A stretch of 64,000 nt of DNA from Scylla paramamosain (GCF_035594125.1 NW_026973729.1:124001-188000); one strand, 5' to 3'; numbered from the stretch's first letter, positions 1-14,874 are shown. Notes: generated by a model not told the origin, from the sequence alone. Made by a program: numbers and translations.

Positions 1-3000
1 AAAAACCGGAAATTAACTTTTTTGATAATACTCTTTTATCATATGATTACCCTGAATTTTCCCAGAATTTTGGCATCTCGGTACCTATGAATATGAATAA
101 CAAAAAAAAAATCCTATCTTTTTTTATAGTTTTATTTTTTTATTTTCTAAATAAAGACTGTTATTGGTGGGTTTTAGCTTTTTGGTACTTAAGGAACTTA
201 AAAAACACTCATAATACACGTTTCTCGTAATATCCTTTTGTTTCCCAAACATAATGTTCTTTGCATGTAATTAAGCGTTTTTATAGATAACAATATCAAA
301 AACACTCAAAATACATGTTTTTGGTAATGTTGTTCTGTTTCTCCATAAAGTTTGTTTTTGTATGGGTTTTAGCGGTTTGGTATATAAGGACATCAAAAAC
401 ACTTAAAGGCAAGTTTTTGGTATAAATTGGTGTTATTCCAATGTAATTTGATTGCCCTGCTTTTTAGTGCTTTATTGCCTATCACGCTCAAAAACACTTA
501 AAAGACACTTTTCTGGTAATGTCATTTTTTTTTCTCACATAAAGGTGGTTTTGCATGCAATTTGGGGTTTTGGTAACTAAGAATGTGAAAAGCACTCAAA
601 ATACACGCATTTAGTAAGGTTGTTCTGTTTCTCAATTAAGAGTGTTATTCATGAGTTTCAGCATTTTGGTATCTAGAAACCTTCTCCATATAAACGAGTT
701 TTGTGTTTTTAGCCTTTTGGTTCTTTTGAACTATAAAAAAAAACTCATTATACAATTTTCTTGCAAAGTCCTTTTGTTTTTTAATATAGAGTGCTTTGCA
801 TCAATTTTCGCGTTTTTTGTTGGTAACAAGCTCAAAAACAATCAAAATATACCTTTTTGGTAATGTTTTTTTATTTCTTGATATTGGTAGGTTTGCATCC
901 GTTTTAGCATTTTTCTACGTAAAAGAAAGATAAAACACTTTTTCAGTATTTTTGTTTTGGATTCTTATATAGAGTGAGTTCCTTATTATTTATCGTTTTG
1001 GTGCCTAACATGCTGAAAAACACTCAAAAAAGAGATTTCTGGTAAGCTCGTTTAATTTCCTCATATAGGAGTCTTTGGATGCACTTTAGGGTTTGGTACA
1101 TAATAGTCCGAAAAAAAAGCTAAAATTTACTTTTTTGATAATTTTTGTTTTAACATATGATAGTCCTGAATTTTCCCAGAATTTTGGCATCTCGGTACCT
1201 ATGAAGATGAATAACAAAAAAAAAAATCCTATTTTTTTTTATTTTATTACTTTTTTTTCTAAATAAAGAGTGTTATTTGTTGGTTTTAGCTTTTTGGTAC
1301 TTAAGGAACTTAAAAACACTTATAATACACATTTCTCGTAATGTCCTTTCGTTTCTTAAACATAAGGTTTTTTGCATGTATTTAACCGTTTTTATAGATA
1401 ACATGATAAAAAACACTCAAAATATATGTTTTTGGTAATTCTATTCTCTTTCTCCATAAAAGGTGTTTTGCATGCGTTTTAGCGTTTTCGTATGTAATTA
1501 GCTCAAAAACACTTAAAGGCAAGTTCTTGGTAAAATTTGTTATTATTCCCATGTAATTATTCCCATGTAATGTATTATTCACCTGCTTTTTAGTGCTTTA
1601 TTGCCTAACACGCTCAAAAACACTCAAAAAACACTTTTCTGGTAATATCTTTTTTTTTCCCACATAAAGCTAGTTTTGCATGGAATTTGGGGTTTTGGTA
1701 ACTAAGAATGTGAAAAAAAAACTCAAAACACAGGGTTTAGTAAGGTTGTTCTATTTCCTAATTAAAAGTGTTATTCATGAGTTTCAGCATTTTGGTATGT
1801 AAGAAACTTTTCTAATACACACATTTGGTAAGGTATTTCTGTTTCAAAATTAAAAGTGTTATTGATGAGTTTCAGCTTTTTGGTATGTAAGAAACTTCTT
1901 TATGTTCACGAGTTTTTGAGTATTTTACCTTGTGGTTCTTGTCAAACTATAAAACACTCATACACGTTTCTCGTAATGTCCTCTTCTTTGCCAATATAAA
2001 GTGCTTTCCACTCCATTTTTGCTTTTTTGGTATGTAACAAGCTCAAAAACACAACAAAATATATATTTTTGGCAATTTTATTCTATTTCTTCATATTGGT
2101 TGGTTTGCATCCGTTTTAGCGTTTTTCTACGTAAATCACTGAAAAGACACGTTTTAAGTAATATTGTTCAGATTACTGAAAAAAAACACTCAAAAGACAG
2201 GTTTCTGGTAAAGTCGTGTAATTTCCCCATATAGGTGAATTTCCATGCACTTCAGAGTTTGTACATAACTCCGGAAAAAAGCTAAAATTATTTTTTTATT
2301 ATGATTTTTTTTTTACAAAATTTCCATGAATTTTGGCAGAATTTTGGCATCTCGGTACCTATGAAGATGAATAACAATATATTTTTTCTCAATAAAAAGT
2401 TATTTGTGGGTTTTAGCTTTTTGGTACTTAAGGAACTTAAAAACACTCGTAATACACGATTTTCGTAATGTCCTTTCATTATCCAAACATAGGGTTCTTT
2501 GCATGTAATTAGGCATTTTTATAGGTAACATGATCAAAAACACTCACAATACATGTTTCTGGTAATATTATTCTGTTTCTCCATAAAGGGTGTTTTGCAA
2601 GCGTTTTAGCGTTTTGGTATGTAAGAAGCTCAAAAATACGTAAAGGCAGGTTCTTGGTAAAAGTTGGTTTTATTCCCATATAATGTGATTGCCCTCCTTT
2701 TTAGAGCTTTAGTGCCTATCACGCTCAAAAACACTCAAAAGACACTTTTTTGGTAATGTCATTTTTTTCCCACATAAAGCTAGTTTTGCATGCAATTTTT
2801 TGTTTTGGTAACTAAGAATGTGAAAAGCACTCAAAATACATGCATTTGGTAAGGTTGTTCTGTATTCTTAATTAAGAGTGTTATTTCTAAGTTTCAGCAT
2901 TTTGGTATCTAAGAAACTTCTCCATATACACCGAGTTTTGCGATTTTTGCCTTGTGGCTGTTGTGAAACTATAAAACACTCATTATACACGTTTCCGTAA

Positions 3001-5515
3001 TATCGTTTTGTATCGCAATATAGAGTGCTTTCCATCCATTTTCGCGTTTTTTGAAGGTAAGAAGCTCAAAAACACTCAAAATATACCTTTTTGGTAAAGT
3101 TATTCTATTTCTCCATATTCGTTGGTTTGCATCCGATTTAGCGTTTATCTACGTAAAACACTGAAAAGATACTTTTTCAGTAATTTTGTGATGGATTCCC
3201 ACATTTAGTGACTTCCATATTATTTATCGTTTTGGTGCCTAACATGCTGAAAAAAACACAAAAGACAGGTTTCTGGTAAGGTCGTTTAATTTCCCCATAT
3301 AGGTGGCTTTGCATGCACTTTAGGGTTTGGTACATAACAGTCCGAAAAAAAAGCTAAAATTAACTCTTTTTCATAATGTTCTTTTTTCACACAATTTCCC
3401 TGAATTTTTTGGCAGAATTTAAGCATCTCGGTACCTATGAAGATGAATAAAAAAAAATCCTATTTTTCTATTTATTTATTTATTTATTTTTTCTCTATAA
3501 AAAGTGTTATTTGTGGGTTTTAGCTTTTTGGTACTTAAAGAACTTAAAAAAAAACACTCATAATACACGTTTCTCGAAATGTCCTTTCGTTTCCCAAACA
3601 TAAGATTCTTTGCATGTATTTAAGCGTTTTTATAGGTAACATGATCAAAAACACTCAAAATACATGTTTTTTGGTAATGTTATTCCGTTTCTAAATAAAG
3701 GGTGTTTTACATGCGTTTTAGCGTTTTGGTATATAAGGAGCTCAAAAACACTTAGAAAAAACACTTGGTAAAAGTTGATTTTATTCCCATGTAATGTGAT
3801 TGCCCTGCTTTTTAGTGCTTTATTGCCTATCATGGTAAAAAAAAAAAAACACTTAAAAGACACTTTTCTGGTAATGTCATTTTTTTTCCCCACATAAAGC
3901 TACTTTCACATAAAATTTGGGGTTTTGGTAACTAAGAATGTAAAAAAAAAACACTCAAAATACACGCATTTGGTAAGGTTGTTCTGTTTCTCAATTGATA
4001 GTGTTATTCAGGAGTTTCACCATTTTGGTATCTAAGAAACTTCTCCATATATACGAGTTTTTGTGTTTTTTGTCTTGTGATTATTGAGAATCTATAAAAC
4101 ACTTATTATACACGTTTCTGGTAATGTCCTTTTGTTAACCAATAGAGAGAGCTTTCCATCCATTTTCGCGTTTTTTTGTAAGTAAAAAGCTAAAAAAAAC
4201 ACTCAAAATATACCTTTTTGGTAATCTTATTCTCTTTCTTTATATTGGTTGGCTTGCATCCGTTTTAGCGTTTTTGTACGTAAAACACGAAAAAGACACG
4301 TTTAAAGTAATTTTGTTTTGGATTACCACATAGAATGACTACAATATTATTTATTGTTTTGGTGACTAACATGCTCAAAAACACTAGAAACATAGGTTTC
4401 TCGTAAAGTCGTCTGATTTCTCCATATAATTGGGCTTCCATGCACTTCATGGTTTGGTACATAACAGTCCGAAAAAAAGCTAAAATTAACATTTTTGATA
4501 ATGTTCTTTTTACACATAATTTCCCTGAATTTTGCCAGAATTTTGGCATCTCAGTACCTATGAAGAAGAATAACAAAAAAAAATCCTATTTTTTTATTTT
4601 TTCTTTATTTTTTTCTTTATAAAGAGGTTTTAGCTTTTTGGTACTTATGGAACTTAAAAACACGCATAATACACGTTTTTAGTAATGTCCTTTCGTTTCC
4701 CAGACATAGGGTTCTTAGCATGTATTTAAGTGTTTTTAGAGGTAACATGATCAAAAACACTCAAAATATATGTTTTTCGTAATGTTAATCTGTTTCTCCA
4801 TAAAGGGTGTTTTGCATGTGTTTTAGCGTTTTGGTATATAAGGAGTTAAAAAAACACAAAGGCAAGTTCTTGGTAAAAGTTGGTTTTATTCCGTTGTAAT
4901 GTGATTGCCCTCCTTTTTAGTGCTTTATTGCCTAACTCTCTCAAAAACCCTCAAAAGACACTTTTCTGGTTGTATCATTTTTTTTCCCACATAAAGCTTG
5001 TTTCGCATGCAATTTGGTGTTCTAGTAACTAAGAATGTGAAAAAACACTCAAAATACACGCATTTAGTAATGTTATTCTGTTTCTTAATTAAGAGTGTTA
5101 TTCAGGAGTTTCAGCATTTTGGTATCTAAGAAACTTCTCCATATACACTAGTTTTTGCGTTTTTTGCTTTGTGGTTCTTGTGAAACTATAAAATACTCAT
5201 TATACACGTTTCTCGTAATGTCTTTTTGTTTCCTAATATAGAGTGCTTTGCATCTATTTTCGCGTTTTTTTTTTTTTGTTGGTTACAAGCTCAAAAATAC
5301 TTAATATATATCTTTTTGGTATATTTCTTCATATTGGTCTGTTTGCATCAGTTTTAACGTTTTTTACGTAAAACACTGAAAAGACACTTTTTCCGTAATT
5401 TTGTTTTGCATTCCCATATAGAGTGACTTCCATATTATTTATCGTTTTAGTGCTTAAAATGCTGAAAAACACTCAAAAGACAGTTTCTTGTAAAGTCGTT
5501 TAATTTCCTCGTAGA
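1..5515 (+). repeat. HOR satellite array, block 1 (forward)
   Basis: Tandem ~1.1-kb higher-order repeats of the ~96-bp monomer, all in forward order A to J. The H2 landmark box begins near 72, 1186, 2346, 3422 and 4545, giving spacings of 1.08-1.16 kb. Subunit I (TTTTAGCTTTTTGGTAC) begins near 171, 1283, 2410 and 3518. The copy at 2.15 kb is the short F/G haplotype; the others are standard. The last copy (4.6 kb) has lost the start of subunit I. The block ends inside subunit G at ~5515, where the sequence jumps to reverse-orientation subunit F. There is a small local duplication of TATTCCCATGTAAT at ~1550-1580. No coding potential beyond accidental open frames. Confidence 0.9.
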
Positions 5516-6012
5516 AAAACGCTAAAACGGATGCAAACCAACGAATATGAAAAAATAGAATAATATTACCAGAAAAGTATATTTTGTGTGTTTTTGAGCT
5601 TGTTACATAAAAAAAAACGCAAAAATGGATGTAAAGCACTGTATATTAGAAAAAAAAATGGACATAACGAAAAACGTGTATAATGAGTGTTTTATAGTTT
5701 CACCAGAATCACAAGGCAAACAACGCAAAAACTCGTTTGTGTGGAGAAGTTTCTAAGATACCAAAATGCTGAAACTCATGAATAACACTCTTAATCAACA
5801 AACAGAACAACCTTACTAACTGCGTGTATTTTGAGTGCTTTTTTACATTCTTAGTTACCAAAACCCAAAATTACATGCGAAACTAACTTTATGTGGGAAA
5901 AAAATGACATTACCAGAAAAGTCTCTTTCAGTGTTGTTGAGCATGTTAGGTAATAAAGCACTAAAAAGCAGGGCAATCACATTACATGGGAATAAAACCA
6001 ACTTTTACGAAA
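5516..6012 (-). repeat. HOR satellite, inverted segment
   Basis: From GTAGAAAAACGCTAAAACGG onward the subunits read in reverse complement: F, E, D2, D1, C, B and A in turn. The left boundary joins forward G (TTAATTTCCTC) to reverse F and is not seen elsewhere in the window. The right boundary (~6012, TTTTTGACACGCATTTAG) is the recurrent junction called J1 here. The D2 variant inside (reverse of TTATGTCC with a long T-run) matches the D2 beside J1 at 11.9, 15.2 and 48.8 kb. Confidence 0.8.
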
Positions 6013-6500
6013 AACTTGCCTTTTAGTGTTTTTGACACGCATTTAGTAAGGTTGTTGTGTTTCTCAATTAGGAGTGTTATTCATGAGTTTCAGCATTTTA
6101 GTATCTAGGAAGCTTTTCCATATACACGAGTTTTTGCGATTTTTGGCTTGTGGTTTTTTTGAATTATAAAACATTCATTATACACTTTTCTCGCAATGTC
6201 CCTTTGTTTCCCAATATAAAGTGTTTTGTATCAATTTTGTGTTTTTTTGTATGTAACAAGCTCAAAAACACTCAAAATATATATTTTTGGTAATGTTTTT
6301 CTGCTTCTTGATATTGGTTGGTTTGCATCAGTTTTAGCGTTTTTCTACGTAAAACACTGAGAAGACAAGTTTTCAGTAATTTTCTTTTGGATTCCCACAT
6401 AGAGAGAGTTCCTTATTATTTATCGTTTTGGTGCCTAACATGCTGAAAAACACTCAAAAGACAGATTTCTGGTAGGGTCTCTTATTTCCTCATATGCAAG
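6013..6500 (+). repeat. Forward C-to-G satellite segment between inversion junctions
   Basis: A ~485-bp piece holding subunits C, D1, D2, E, F and G in forward order, bounded left by junction J1 (~6012) and right by junction J2 (~6500, where GCATGTCTTTT leads into reverse B). It sits in otherwise reverse-oriented DNA. A near copy lies at 12269-12733, and reverse-strand equivalents lie at 41278-41740 and, shortened, at 48159-48452. Confidence 0.8.
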
Positions 6501-9500
6501 GTCTTGCATGTCTTTTTTGTGTTTTTGATCGTGTTACACAATAAAGCACTAAAAGGAAGGGCAATCACATTACATGGGAATAAAACCAAATTTTACCAAG
6601 AACTTGCCTTTAAGTGTTTTTGAGCTCCTTACATACCAAAACGCTAAAACGCCTGCAAAATACATTTTATGGAGAAACAGAATAATATTACCAAATACAT
6701 GTATTTTGAGTGTTTTTGATCATATTATCTATAAAAACACTTAAATACATGCAAAGAACCTTATGTTTGGGAAACGAAAGGACATTACGAGAAACATGTA
6801 TTATGAGTGTTTTTTAAGTTCCTTCAATACCTAAAAGCTAAAACCCACAAATAACACTCTTTATTTAGAAAAAAAATAATAAACAAAAAAAAATAAAAAA
6901 TTGGGATTTTTTTTTTTTTGTTACTCATCCTTATAGGTACCGAGATGCGAAAATTCTGCCAAAATTCCGGGTATTTATGTGGAAAGAAGAACATTACCAA
7001 AAAAGTTAATTACAGCTTTTTTTTTCGGATTGTTAAGTACCAAACCCTAAAGTGCATGCAAAGACACCTATATAGGGAAGTTAAACGACTTTATCAGAAA
7101 CCTGTCTTTTCAGTGTTTTTCAGCATGTTAGGCACCAACACGATAAATAATATGGAAGTCAGTCAATATGTGAATCCAAAACAAAATTACTGAAAACGTG
7201 TCTTTTCATTGTTTTACGTAGAAAAACACTAAAGCGGACGCAAACCAACCTATATGAAGAAATAGAATAACATTACTAAAAAGATATATTTTGAGTGTTT
7301 TTGAGCTTGTTACCTACAAAAAATGCAATAATGGATGTAAAGGAAACAAAAGGACTTTACGAGAAACGTGTATAATGAGTGTTTTATAGTTTTAAAACAA
7401 CCACAAAAACTCGTGTATATAGAGAAATTTCTTACAAACCGAAATGATGAAATGCATGAATAACACTTTTAATCAATAAACAGAACTACCTTACCATATT
7501 GTGTATTTTGAGTGTTTTTCACATTCTTAGTTACGAAAATGCTAAATTACATGCGAAACTACCTTCATGTGGAAAAAAAAAAAATGACATTTCCAAAAAA
7601 TGTATTCTTAGTGTTTTTGAGCGTGATATGCAACAATGCCTTAAAAAGCAGAACAATCACATTACATGGAAATAAAACGAATTTTTACGAAGAACTTGCC
7701 TTTAAGTGTTTTTTAAATCCTTACATGCCAAATCGCTAAAACGCATGCAAAACACCTTTATGGAGAAACAGAATAACATTACCAAATACGAGTACATGTA
7801 TTTTGAGTGTTTTTGATCATGTAACCTATAAAAACGCTTAAATATATGTAAAGAACCTTATGTATGTAAAACAAAAGGACATTACGAAAATCGTGTATTA
7901 TAAGTGTTTTTAAGTTACTTAAGTACCAAAAAGCTAAAACCCACAAATAACACTCTTTATAGAGAGAAAAAAAATGTTATTTATCTTCATAGGTACCAAG
8001 ATGGTAAAATTCTGGCAAAATTAATAGAAATTTTGTAAAAAAAAAAAAAAACATTATATAAAAAAAAAAAAATGAAAACGTGTCTTTTCAGTGATTTACG
8101 TAGAAAAACGCTAAAACGGATGTAAACTAACCAATATGAAGAAATAGAATAACATTACCAAAAAGATATATTTTTTATGTGTTTTTGAGCTTGTTACCTA
8201 CAAAAAATGCAAAAATGGATGGAAAGCACTTCATATTGGCGAAGAAAAGGACATTACGAGAAACGTGTATGAGTGTTTTATAGTTTGAAAAGAACCACAA
8301 GGTAAAAAGCTCAAAAACTCGTGTACATAAAGAAGTTTCTTACATACCAAAAAGCTGAAACTCATGAATAACACTTTTAATTTTGAAACAGAAATACCTT
8401 ACCAAATGTGTGTAGAAGAAAAGTTTCTTACATACCAAAATGCTGGAACTCATGAATAACACTTTTAATTAAGAAATAGAACAGCCTTATTAAATGCCTG
8501 TGTTTTGAGTTTTTTTTTCACATTCTTAGTTACCAAAACCCCAAATTCCATGCAAAACTAGCTTTATGTGGGACAAAAAAAAAATGATATTACCAGAAAA
8601 GTGTCTTTTGAGTGTTTTTGAGCGTGTTAGGCAATAAAGCACTAAAAAGCACATTACATGGGAATAAAAACAACTTTTACCAAGAACTTGCCTTTAAGTG
8701 TTTTTGAGCTCATTACATACCAAAACGCTAAAACGCATGCAAAACACCTTTTATGGAGAAACAGAGTAAAATTACCAAAAACATATATTTTGAGGGTTTT
8801 CATCATGTTATCTATAAAAACGCTTAAATACATACAAAGAACCTTATGTTTGCGAAACGAAAGGACATTACGAGAAATGTGTGTTAAAAGTGTTTTTAAG
8901 TTCCTTAAGTACCAAAAAGTTAAAACCCACAAATAACACTTTATTTAGAAACAAAGTAAGAAAATAAAAAAATAGGATTTTTTTTTTTGTTATTCATCTT
9001 CATAGGTACCAAGATGCCAAAATTCTGGGAAAATTCAGGGCTATTATATGATAAAAGAAAATTATTTAAAAAGTTAATTTTACCTTTTTTTCGGACTGTT
9101 ATATAACAAACCATAAAGTGCATCCAAACACTCCTATATGAAGAAATTAAACGACCTTACCAGAAATCTGTTTTTTGAGTGTTTTTCAGCATATTAGGCA
9201 CCAAAACGATAAATAATAAGGAACTCACTCTATATGAGAATCCAAAACAAAATTGCTCAAAACTTGTCTTTTCAGTGTTTTACGTAGAAAAACGCTAATA
9301 CGGATTGAAACCAACCAGTATCAAGAAATAGAAAAACATTACCAAAAAGGTATATTTTGAGTGTTTTTGAGCTTGTTACTACAAAAAACGGGAAAATTGA
9401 TGCAAAGCACTCTAAATTAGAAAACAAAAGGACTTTCCAAGAAAAGTGTATAATGAGTTTTTCATAGTTCAAACAAACCAAAAGGCAAAAAACACAAAAA

Positions 9501-12268
9501 CTCGTGGATATGGAGTATGTTCCTAGATACCAAAATGCTGAAACTCATAAATAACACTCTTTATTGAGAAACAGAACAACCTTACTAAATGCGTGTATTT
9601 TGAGTGCTTTTCACATTCTTAGTTACCATAAATCCAAAATTGCATGCAAAACCATCTTTATGTGAGAAAAAAATGACTACCAAAAAAGTGTCTTTTAAGT
9701 GTTTTTCAGCGTGAGAGGCAATAAAGCACTAAAAAGCAGGGCAATCATATTACACTGGAATAACACCAATTTATACCAAAAACTTGCCTTTAAGTGTTTT
9801 TGAGCTTCTTATATAACAAACCGCTAAAACGCATCCAAAACAAACTTTATGGAAAAACAGAATAACAAACTTTATTTAGAAACGGATTAACATTACTAAA
9901 AACATGTATTTTGAGTGTTTTTGATCATGTTATCTATAAAAATGCTTAAATACATGCAAAGAACATTGTTTGGGAAACAAAAGGACATTACGAGAAACGT
10001 GTATTATGAGTGTTTTTTTAAGTCCCTTAAGTACCAAAAAGCTAAAACCCACAAATAACACTCTTTATTTAGAAAATAAAAAAAATAAATAAAAAAAATA
10101 GAAATTTTTTTTTTCCTTATTCATCTTCATAGTACCGAGATGACAAAATTTTGGGAAAATTCAGGGCAATCATATGATAATAGAATATTAGCAAAAAAGT
10201 TAATTTCAGCTTTTTTTTCGGACTCTTATGTACCAAACCCTAAAGTGCATGCAAAGCCTCTTATATGAGGAAATTAAACGACCTTATCAGAAATCTGTGT
10301 TTTGAGTGTTTTTTTTTTTTTAGCATTTTAGGCACCAAAACGATAAATAATGAGGAAGTCACTGTATATAAGAATCCAAAACAAAGTGACTGAAAACGTG
10401 TCTTCTCAGTGTTTTACTTAGAAACACGCTAAAACGGATGCAAAACAACCAATATCAAGAAATAGAAAAACGTTACTAAAAAATTATATTTTGAGTGTTT
10501 TTAAGCTTGTTACCTATAAAAAACTCGAAAATTGATGCAAAGCACTCTATATTAGGAAACAAAAGGACATTGCAAGAAAAGTGTATAATGAGTGTTTTAT
10601 AGTTCAAAAGAACCACAAGGCAAAAAACGCAAAATCTCGTGTATATGGAGAGGTTTCCTAGATACAAAAATGCTAAACTCATGTATAACACTCCTAATTG
10701 AGAAACAGAACAACCTTAATAAATGCGTGTATTTTGAGTGCTTTTCACATTCTTAGTTACCAAAACCCCAAATTCAATGCGAAAATAGATTTGTGGGAAA
10801 AAAAAATGACTTTACCAGAAAAGTATCTTTTGAGTATTTTGACCGTGATAGGCAATAAAGCACTAAAAAGGAGGGCAATCACATTACATTGGAGGAAAAC
10901 AAATTTTTACCAACAACTTGCCTTTAAGTGTTTACGAGCTCCTTATATACCAAAACACTAAAAGGCATGCAAAACACTCTTTATGGTGAAAAAGAATAAT
11001 ATTACCAAAAACATGTATTTTGAGTGTTTTTGATCATGTTACCAATGAAAACGCTTAAATACATGCAAAGAACACTATTTTTGGGAAACTAAAGGAGATT
11101 ACGAGAAATGTGTATTATGAGTCTTTTTAAGTTTATTAATTACCAAAAAGCTAAAATCCAAAAATAACACTCTTTATTGAGAAATAATAAATAAATAAAT
11201 TTTTTTTTTTCTTTCTTATTCATCTTCACAGCTACCAAGATGCAAAAATTCGGGCAAAATTCAGGAAATTATGTGAAATAAGAACATTATAAAAAAAGTT
11301 AAATTTAGCTTTTTTTTCGGACTGTTATGTACCAAACCCCTAAAGTGCATGCAAAGCCACCTATATGGGGAAATTAAACGTCTTTGCCAGAAAACGGTCT
11401 TATGAGTGTTTTTCAGCATCTTAGGAACCAACACGATTAATAACATGGAAGTCAATCTATATGGGAATCCGAAACAAAATTACTGAAAACGTGTCTTTTC
11501 GGTGTTTTACGTAGAAAACGCTAAAAAGAATGCAAACCAACCAAAATGAAGAAATAGAATAACATTACCAAAAAGGTATATTTTGAGTGTTTTTGAAATT
11601 GTTACCTACAAAAAACGCGAAAATAGATGGAAAGCACTCTATAGAGGGAAGGAAAAGGCACCAAAAAGCATTTTAAGTACCAAAACGATAAATAGTATGA
11701 AAGTCACTCTATATGGAAATCCAAAACAAAATTACTGGAAACATATCTTTAAAAAAATTTACGTAAAAAACGCTAAAACGCATGCAAACTAACCAATATG
11801 AGGAAATAGAATAACATTACCAAAAAACTATATTATGTGTGTTCTTGAGCTTGTTATATAAAAAAAAAAAACGCGAAAATGGATGCAAAGCACTCTATAT
11901 AAGGAAAAGAAATGACATAACGAGAAACGTGTATAATGAGTGTTTTATAGTCTCACTAGAATCACAAGGCAAAAAACGCAAAAACTCGACTGTATGGAGA
12001 AGTTTCTAGGACACCAAAATAATGAAACTCTTAATCAAGAAACAGAACAACCTTACTAAATGCGTGAATTTTGAGTGTTTTTTTACTTTGTTAGTTATCA
12101 AAACCACAAATTCCATGCGAAACTAGCTTTATGTGGGAAAAAAATAACATTACCAGAAAAGCGTCTTTGAATATTTTTGAGCGTGTTAGGCAATAAAGCA
12201 CTAAAAAGCAGGACAATCACAATACATGAAAATAAAACCAACTTTTACAAAGAACTTGCCTTTTAGTG
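6501..12268 (-). repeat. HOR satellite array, reverse block
   Basis: About five HORs in reverse complement. The reversed H2 box (CATAGGTACCGAGATGCC and variants) lies near 6935, 7990, 9002, 10131 and 11227, so periodicity is again ~1.0-1.1 kb. The copy at ~8.04-8.10 kb has lost H1 and G between two A-runs. At ~11.64-11.69 kb a partial copy repeats part of G and F. It ends at junction J1 (~12268), with the same flanking variants as at 6012. Confidence 0.87.
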
Positions 12269-12733
12269 TTTTTGACACGCATTTAGTAAAGTTGCTCTGT
12301 TTCTCAATTAAGACTGTTATTCATGAGTTTCAGCATATACACGAGTTTTTGCGTTTTTTGCCTTGTTGTTTTTTTGAACTATAAAACATTCATTATACAC
12401 TTTTCTCGCAATGTCCCTTTGTTTCCCAATATAGAGTGCTTTGTATCAATTTTTTGAGCTTTTTTTTGTAGGTAACAAGCTCAAAAACACTCAAAATATA
12501 CATTTTTGGTAATGTTTTTCTGCTTCTTGATATTGGTTGGTTTCCATTAGTTTTAGCGTTTTTCTACGTAAAACACTGAGAAGACACATTTTCAGTAGTT
12601 TTCTTTTGGATTCCCACATAGAGTGAGTTCCTTATTATTTATCGTTTTGGTGCCTAATATGCAGAAAAACACTCAAAAGACAGATTTCTGGTAAGGTCTT
12701 TAATTTCCTCATATGGGACTCTTTGCATGTCTT
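12269..12733 (+). repeat. Forward C-to-G satellite segment between inversion junctions (second copy)
   Basis: A ~465-bp forward piece, subunits C to G, bounded by J1 on the left and J2 on the right. It is a close relative of 6013-6500, sharing D2 variants (TTTTTTTGAACTATAAAACA, TTTTCTCGCAATGTCCC) and E variants (GTATCAATTTT). It shows the inverted arrangement was amplified rather than created once. Confidence 0.8.
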
Positions 12734-14874
12734 TTCAGTGATTTTGAGCGTGTAACGCAATAAAGCACTAAAAGTCAGGGCAATCTCATTATATGGGAAT
12801 AAAACCAAATTTTACCAAGAACTTTCCTTTGAGTGTTTTTGAGCTCCTTACGTACCAAAACGCTAAAACGCATGCAAAATACATTTTATGGAGAAACAGA
12901 ATTACATTACCAAACACATGTATTTTGAGTGTTTTTGATCATGTTATCTATAAAAAAGCTTAAATACATGCAAAGAACCTTATGTTTGGGAAACGAAAGA
13001 ACATTACGAAAAACGTGTATTATGGGTGATTTTTAAGTTCCTTCAGTACCAAAAAGCTAAAACCCACAAATAACACTCTTTAGAAAAAAAAATATATAAT
13101 GAATAAAAAAATATTAAAATGGGATTTTTTTTTTTGTTATTCATCTTCATAGGTACCGAGATGCCAAAATTCTGCCAAAATTCAGGGAATTTAAGTGGAA
13201 AAAAGAACATTATCATAGAAGTTAATTATAGCTTTTTTTTTTCGGATTGTTATGTACCAAACCCTAAACAGCATGCAAAGCCACCTATATAGGGAAGTTA
13301 AACGACGTTACCAGAAACCTGTCTTTTCATTGTTTTTCAGCATGTTAGGCACCAAAACGATAAATCATTTGGAAGTCAGTCAATATATGAATCCAAAAGA
13401 AAATTACTGAAAACGTGTCTTTTCAGTGTTTTACGTAGAAAAACGCTAAAACAGATACAAACCATCCTATATGAAGAAATAGAATAACATTACCAAAAAG
13501 ATATATTTTGAGTGTTTTTGTAGGTAACAAACCTACAAAAAAATGCAAAAATGGATGTAAAGCACTCTATATTAGGAAACAAAAGGACATTACGAGAAAC
13601 GTGTATAATGAGTGTTATATAGTTTTAAAAGAACCACAAGGCAATAAACGCAAAAACTCGTGTATATAGGGAGATTTCTTACATACCAAAATGAATAACA
13701 CTTTTAATAGATAAACAGAACTACCTTACCAAATTGTGTATTTTCAGTGTTTTTCCCATCGTTAGTTACAAAAATGCCAAATTACATGCGAAACTAGCTT
13801 CATGTGGGAAAAAAAATGATATTACCAGAAAAGTGTCTTTTGAGTGTTTTTCAGCGTGATATGGAACAAAGCACTAAAAATAAGAACGATCATATTACAT
13901 GGGAATAAAACCAACTTTTACGAAGAATTTTTTAACCCCTTATATACCAAACCGCTAAAACGCATGGAAAACAAACTTTATGGAGAAAGAGAATAACATA
14001 TATATATACCAAAAACATGTATTTTTAGTGTTTTTGATCATGTTATCTTTAAAAACGCTTAAGTACATGCAAAGAACATTATGTTTGGGAAACAAAAGGA
14101 CATTACGAGAAGCGTGTATTATGAGTGTTTTTTTAAGTTCCTTAAGTACCAAAAAGCTAAAACACACAAATAACACTGTTTATTAAAAAAAATAAATAAA
14201 TAAAAAAATAAATAAAAAAATAAAATAAATAGTTTTTTTTTTGTCATTCATCTTCAAAGGTGCCAAATGCCAAAATTCCAGAAATGGAATGCCAGAGATG
14301 CCAAAATTCTGGGAAAATTCAGGGCAATTATGTGATAAAAGAATATTTTCAAAAAATTTTATTTCAGCTTTTTTTTTCTGACTGTTATATACCAAACCCA
14401 AAAGTGCATGCAAAATTAAACGACCTTACCAGAAATCTGTGTTTTTAGTGCATGTGTTTTTAGTGCATGTTAGGCACAAAAACTATAAATAATAAGGAAC
14501 TCACTCTATATGAGAATCCAAAACAAAGTTACCGAAAACGTGTCTTCTCAGTGTTTTACGTAGAAACATGTTAAAACGGATGGAAGCCAACCAATATCAA
14601 GAAATAGAAAAACGTTACCAAAAAGGTATATTTTGAGTGTTTTTGAGCTTTTTACCTACAAAAAACGCGAAAATTGATGCAAAACACTCTATACTAGGAA
14701 AGAAAAGGACATTGCAAGAAAAGTGTATAATAAGTGTTTTATAGTTAAAAAAAACCACAAGGCAAAAAACGCAAAAAACTCGTGTATATGGAGAAGCTTC
14801 CTAAATACTAAAATGCTGAAACTCATGAATAAGACTCTTAATTAAGAAACAGAACAACCTTACTAAATGCGTGT
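12734..14874 (-). repeat. HOR satellite array, reverse block
   Basis: Nearly two reverse-oriented HORs. Reversed H2 boxes lie near 13149 and, degenerate, near 14250, where a small local duplication (ATGCCAAAATTC pattern) disrupts the box. The right end at ~14874 (AAATGCGTGTCAAAAACACT) is junction J1 in the opposite sense: reverse C meets forward A. Confidence 0.83.
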
